DNA of 10,000 nucleotides from Sparassis latifolia (Eukaryota; Basidiomycota; Agaricomycetes; Polyporales; Sparassidaceae). This document shows positions 8,279 through 10,000 of this stretch, piece after piece. Position numbers and translations under genes: made by a program. Numbering within the stretch: the first letter of the stretch is position 1; each line of letters opens with the position of its first letter. The DNA is taken from assembly GCA_018466975.1 (NCBI GenBank), contig CM031561.1:5655611-5665610 (forward strand), written 5' to 3'. The notes under the pieces were generated by a model. It worked only from the letters and a program-made list of their open reading frames with translations. It was not told the origin of the DNA and did not search any database.

Positions 8279-9085
8279 GCGCTCTTTTGCACTTTTCGAG
8301 CATTTGTATAAAGTCCTTTACTGAATACCTGGTGACAGAGCATACAGGGGGGTCAGTTATGGTTCAATAATCATTTGTTGTCTTATAGCAAGGTCTTCTG
8401 ACCGCTAGAATCACTTAGAGAATTTTTATAAGCCTCTTTTCTACGCTTTTTCCGCTTTTTTGGCATTTTTTGAAGTCCTCCTTAGAATCCTTTGCTGTAG
8501 GGCATGCAACGAAAATTGTTATAGGGTGTAATCTATGTAGATTTACCTTTAGCAAGATTTTTGGACCCTTCAAATCACAGGGGGATTTTTTATTCTCCCT
8601 TTCTGCGCTTTTTTTGCGCTTTTTCAGATTTTTGAAGTCCTTGTTTAAATTCTTGGCGTGAAGGGGTTGCCTGCAAGTTGTGGCATACTTAGTAGGGACC
8701 ATAGGGCCCCTCTTTTCGTCACTTGGGCGCATTATTTTTCGCTCTAATGGACCCTTTAAAACGCATTTTTCGCATTTTTAGAGGTCTTTGTAGCACTTCT
8801 CACAGGGGCATTTATTGTAGACTTTGTAGTGTGGTCTTGTATGGTTTTGGTGACGCTCTTAGGCCCATTATTAGGCGCCCTAAGCGTCCATTACAATTTT
8901 CCTTATTACAAGTCTTATCCCTTTGCAATGCTCCTTGTAGCCAAGCCCTTCCTGCAGTCCCCTTCGAGTTTTTGCTTGAAGTGGGGCTTGGAGCGGTGCT
9001 TAGGACGTTCAGGCATGCTTTTAAAGTCATATTAGGCTTGGTGCGCTTTTTCTGCATTTTTAAAGTGCCTTTAAAGCATTCTTTT
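8279..9085. repeat. Degenerate tandem repeat, period about 160 bp, core of A-runs with AAAGCGCA
   Basis: On the minus strand a core of roughly 45 bp, AAGGACTTTAAAAATG then GAAAAAGCGCA then AAAGCGCA, recurs at about 8279-8320, 8435-8480, 8600-8645, 8745-8795 and 9040-9080. The first four are 157-163 bp apart. The last interval is about 282 bp, room for one shorter, strongly diverged unit near 8900. Parts of the intervening sequence also recur (GGACCCTT near 8562 and 8750). The minus frame at 8415-8732 and the plus frame at 8723-9088 are by-products of the repeat, because lysine-rich and phenylalanine-rich peptides follow from A-runs and T-runs. This may be an old satellite or the residue of another mobile element. 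Confidence 0.6.
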
Positions 9086-9228
9086 TAAGCCAGAGACTTT
9101 GTATCTGTCTCCAATCCAGTCCTTACAGTCAAGGGTTTTTTCCCAAGCATCAGGTCAGATTAGGGGGTCCATTTTGGAGCCCAAGACAAACACAGGAAGG
9201 TAAGAAGGTACTGTAGGTAGAGTAGGTA

Positions 9229-10000
9229 CTAGTCACTTTCAGTCTTGATGGCCTTGGCTTTTGCTACCTTGGCCTTCTTTCTGGAAGGGCCCTCTTCCCT
9301 GTCCTCTACCCCTCTAGGCCTCTTGGAGTAAGGTTTCTACCTTCCCTTGGCCTTCTCCTTACCCTTCCCCTTCACAAGGTCATTAATCTGAGCCTTGAGG
9401 TCAACCACTTCCTTCTTGAGTGTAAGGATTTCTCCCTTCAACTCTTTCAGGGCAGGCTGTACCTCCACTTCAGGCACAAGATCAATCCACCTTACCAGAC
9501 CTTCAGGTTCAACCTTTATAGGCTGCCATCCCAAAGGGGCCCTCATCTTCTCCAGCTTATGGAGGGTGTTACAGGCCTTGGGAGCATGGGTCATCCCTGC
9601 AAGCCAAGACTTGTTGCACAGAAGGCAAATCTGTAAGGATTTGTCAGTGGCATGTTCAGAGGGTTCAAAGTGGTTAGTAACTCACTTTAATGGCCTTTAC
9701 AGGCTCTATCTCTCCAAACAAATCCACAAGGGGCAGGTCTATCTCACTGCCAGAGACAGTGTACTTGTCTACCCATTCCTTGTCCTTGGCAAAGCCAAGT
9801 CTCAGGAGCCAATTCTCAGTGAGCTTTCCTGACACCTCCCTGGAATTGGTAGGCATCAGTAAGCATGAAAGAGAATCTAAGTGTCTGCAGACATACCTGA
9901 GTTGTATCAACTCCCTGTAGTTAGCAAAGGAGCCACAAGCATCCAATAGGCCTTCAACCCCTTCTATGTCAGGGGAAGAGCCCAAGGGCAGTATCCACCA
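9229..10000 (-). CDS. Partial spliced gene of unknown function: Cys/His cluster, coiled coil, basic tail
   Basis: The 3' end of a minus-strand gene that runs in from beyond the window. Exon sequence 10000-9686 is open throughout (WWILPLGSSPD...), then a 55-nt intron, then exon 9630-9337. Splicing keeps the frame and creates CLLCNKSWLAGMTHAPKAC, a C-X2-C-X9-H-X4-C cluster that straddles the region just after the splice. Next is a tryptophan/proline segment, then a leucine-heptad coiled coil (ALKELKGEILTLKKEVVDL), then a lysine/glycine tail. A TAG at 9337-9339 stops this frame. The same frame is open beyond it for another 35 codons, rich in RKK and KAK, to a TAG at 9229-9231, so the first stop may be a nonsense change. 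The Cys/His cluster and basic tail suggest nucleic-acid or nuclear binding, possibly a transposon-encoded protein; I do not recognise the family. Confidence 0.6.
9631..9685 (-). other. Spliceosomal intron, 55 nt
   Basis: The donor is GTGAGT at 9685-9680 and the acceptor TTACAG ends at 9631. A branch-like CTGAC lies at 9647-9643, about 12 nt from the acceptor. The unspliced frame hits TAA just after the donor (9676-9674), while removal of 55 nt joins two open frames in phase and assembles a Cys-Cys-His-Cys cluster. The size and signals are typical of fungal introns. Confidence 0.7.

Noticed and set aside
8415..9088. Lysine-rich minus ORF and phenylalanine-rich plus ORF
   Set aside because: Both are explained by A-runs and T-runs of the 160-bp repeat and show no domain.
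9395..9920. Plus-strand ORFs opposite the spliced gene
   Set aside because: The minus strand has a phase-keeping intron with consensus signals, a coiled coil and a Cys/His cluster; the plus frames show nothing recognisable.

Overview
The window looks like nuclear DNA from a eukaryote, most likely a fungus. The evidence is the 3' third of a nuclear large-subunit (28S/25S) rRNA gene on the minus strand with a fungal-type 3' end, a non-LTR retrotransposon (LINE) joined to it, and a partial gene with one very short intron of 55 nt and consensus GT...AG borders. I cannot name the genus. No prokaryotic gene organisation is present, and many long open frames in the window are shadows or chance.

Layout, left to right. 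Positions 1-1885 lie downstream of the rRNA 3' end and contain no convincing gene. They hold several unrelated short-repeat families: palindromic CTACAAAAT units at 9-213, a 16-bp CCTGCCCTWAACT minisatellite at 362-500, a 72-bp repeat pair at 1199-1305, and a 45-66-bp family around CATAAGTAAT at 1387-1750. This is what a ribosomal intergenic spacer usually looks like. Positions 1888-3022 (minus) are the 3' part of the LSU rRNA, with many one-base losses and several changes at normally invariant sites. At about 3022 the rRNA homology stops and the 3' end of a minus-strand LINE begins, about 38 bp upstream (in rRNA sense) of the classical R2 target. The LINE has a 3' UTR (3023-3354), a long ORF2 with APE endonuclease, reverse transcriptase and C-terminal CCHC zinc finger (3355-7310), a poorly preserved ORF1 (7307-7831) and a presumed 5' leader. 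ORF2 is cut by about eight frameshifts, several of which a single base added to a short homopolymer would repair.

Upstream of the LINE, where the rest of the 28S gene would be expected, I see no rRNA. Instead there is a degenerate tandem repeat with a period near 160 bp (about 8279-9085). After that comes the 3' end of a minus-strand spliced gene (9229-10000, running off the window) of unknown function, with a Cys/His cluster, a coiled coil and a lysine-rich tail.

The point of most interest is the LINE/28S junction at a site I do not associate with a described rDNA-specific element. Two cautions apply: only one junction shows rRNA, and the indel pattern suggests either decay or uncorrected long-read sequence.
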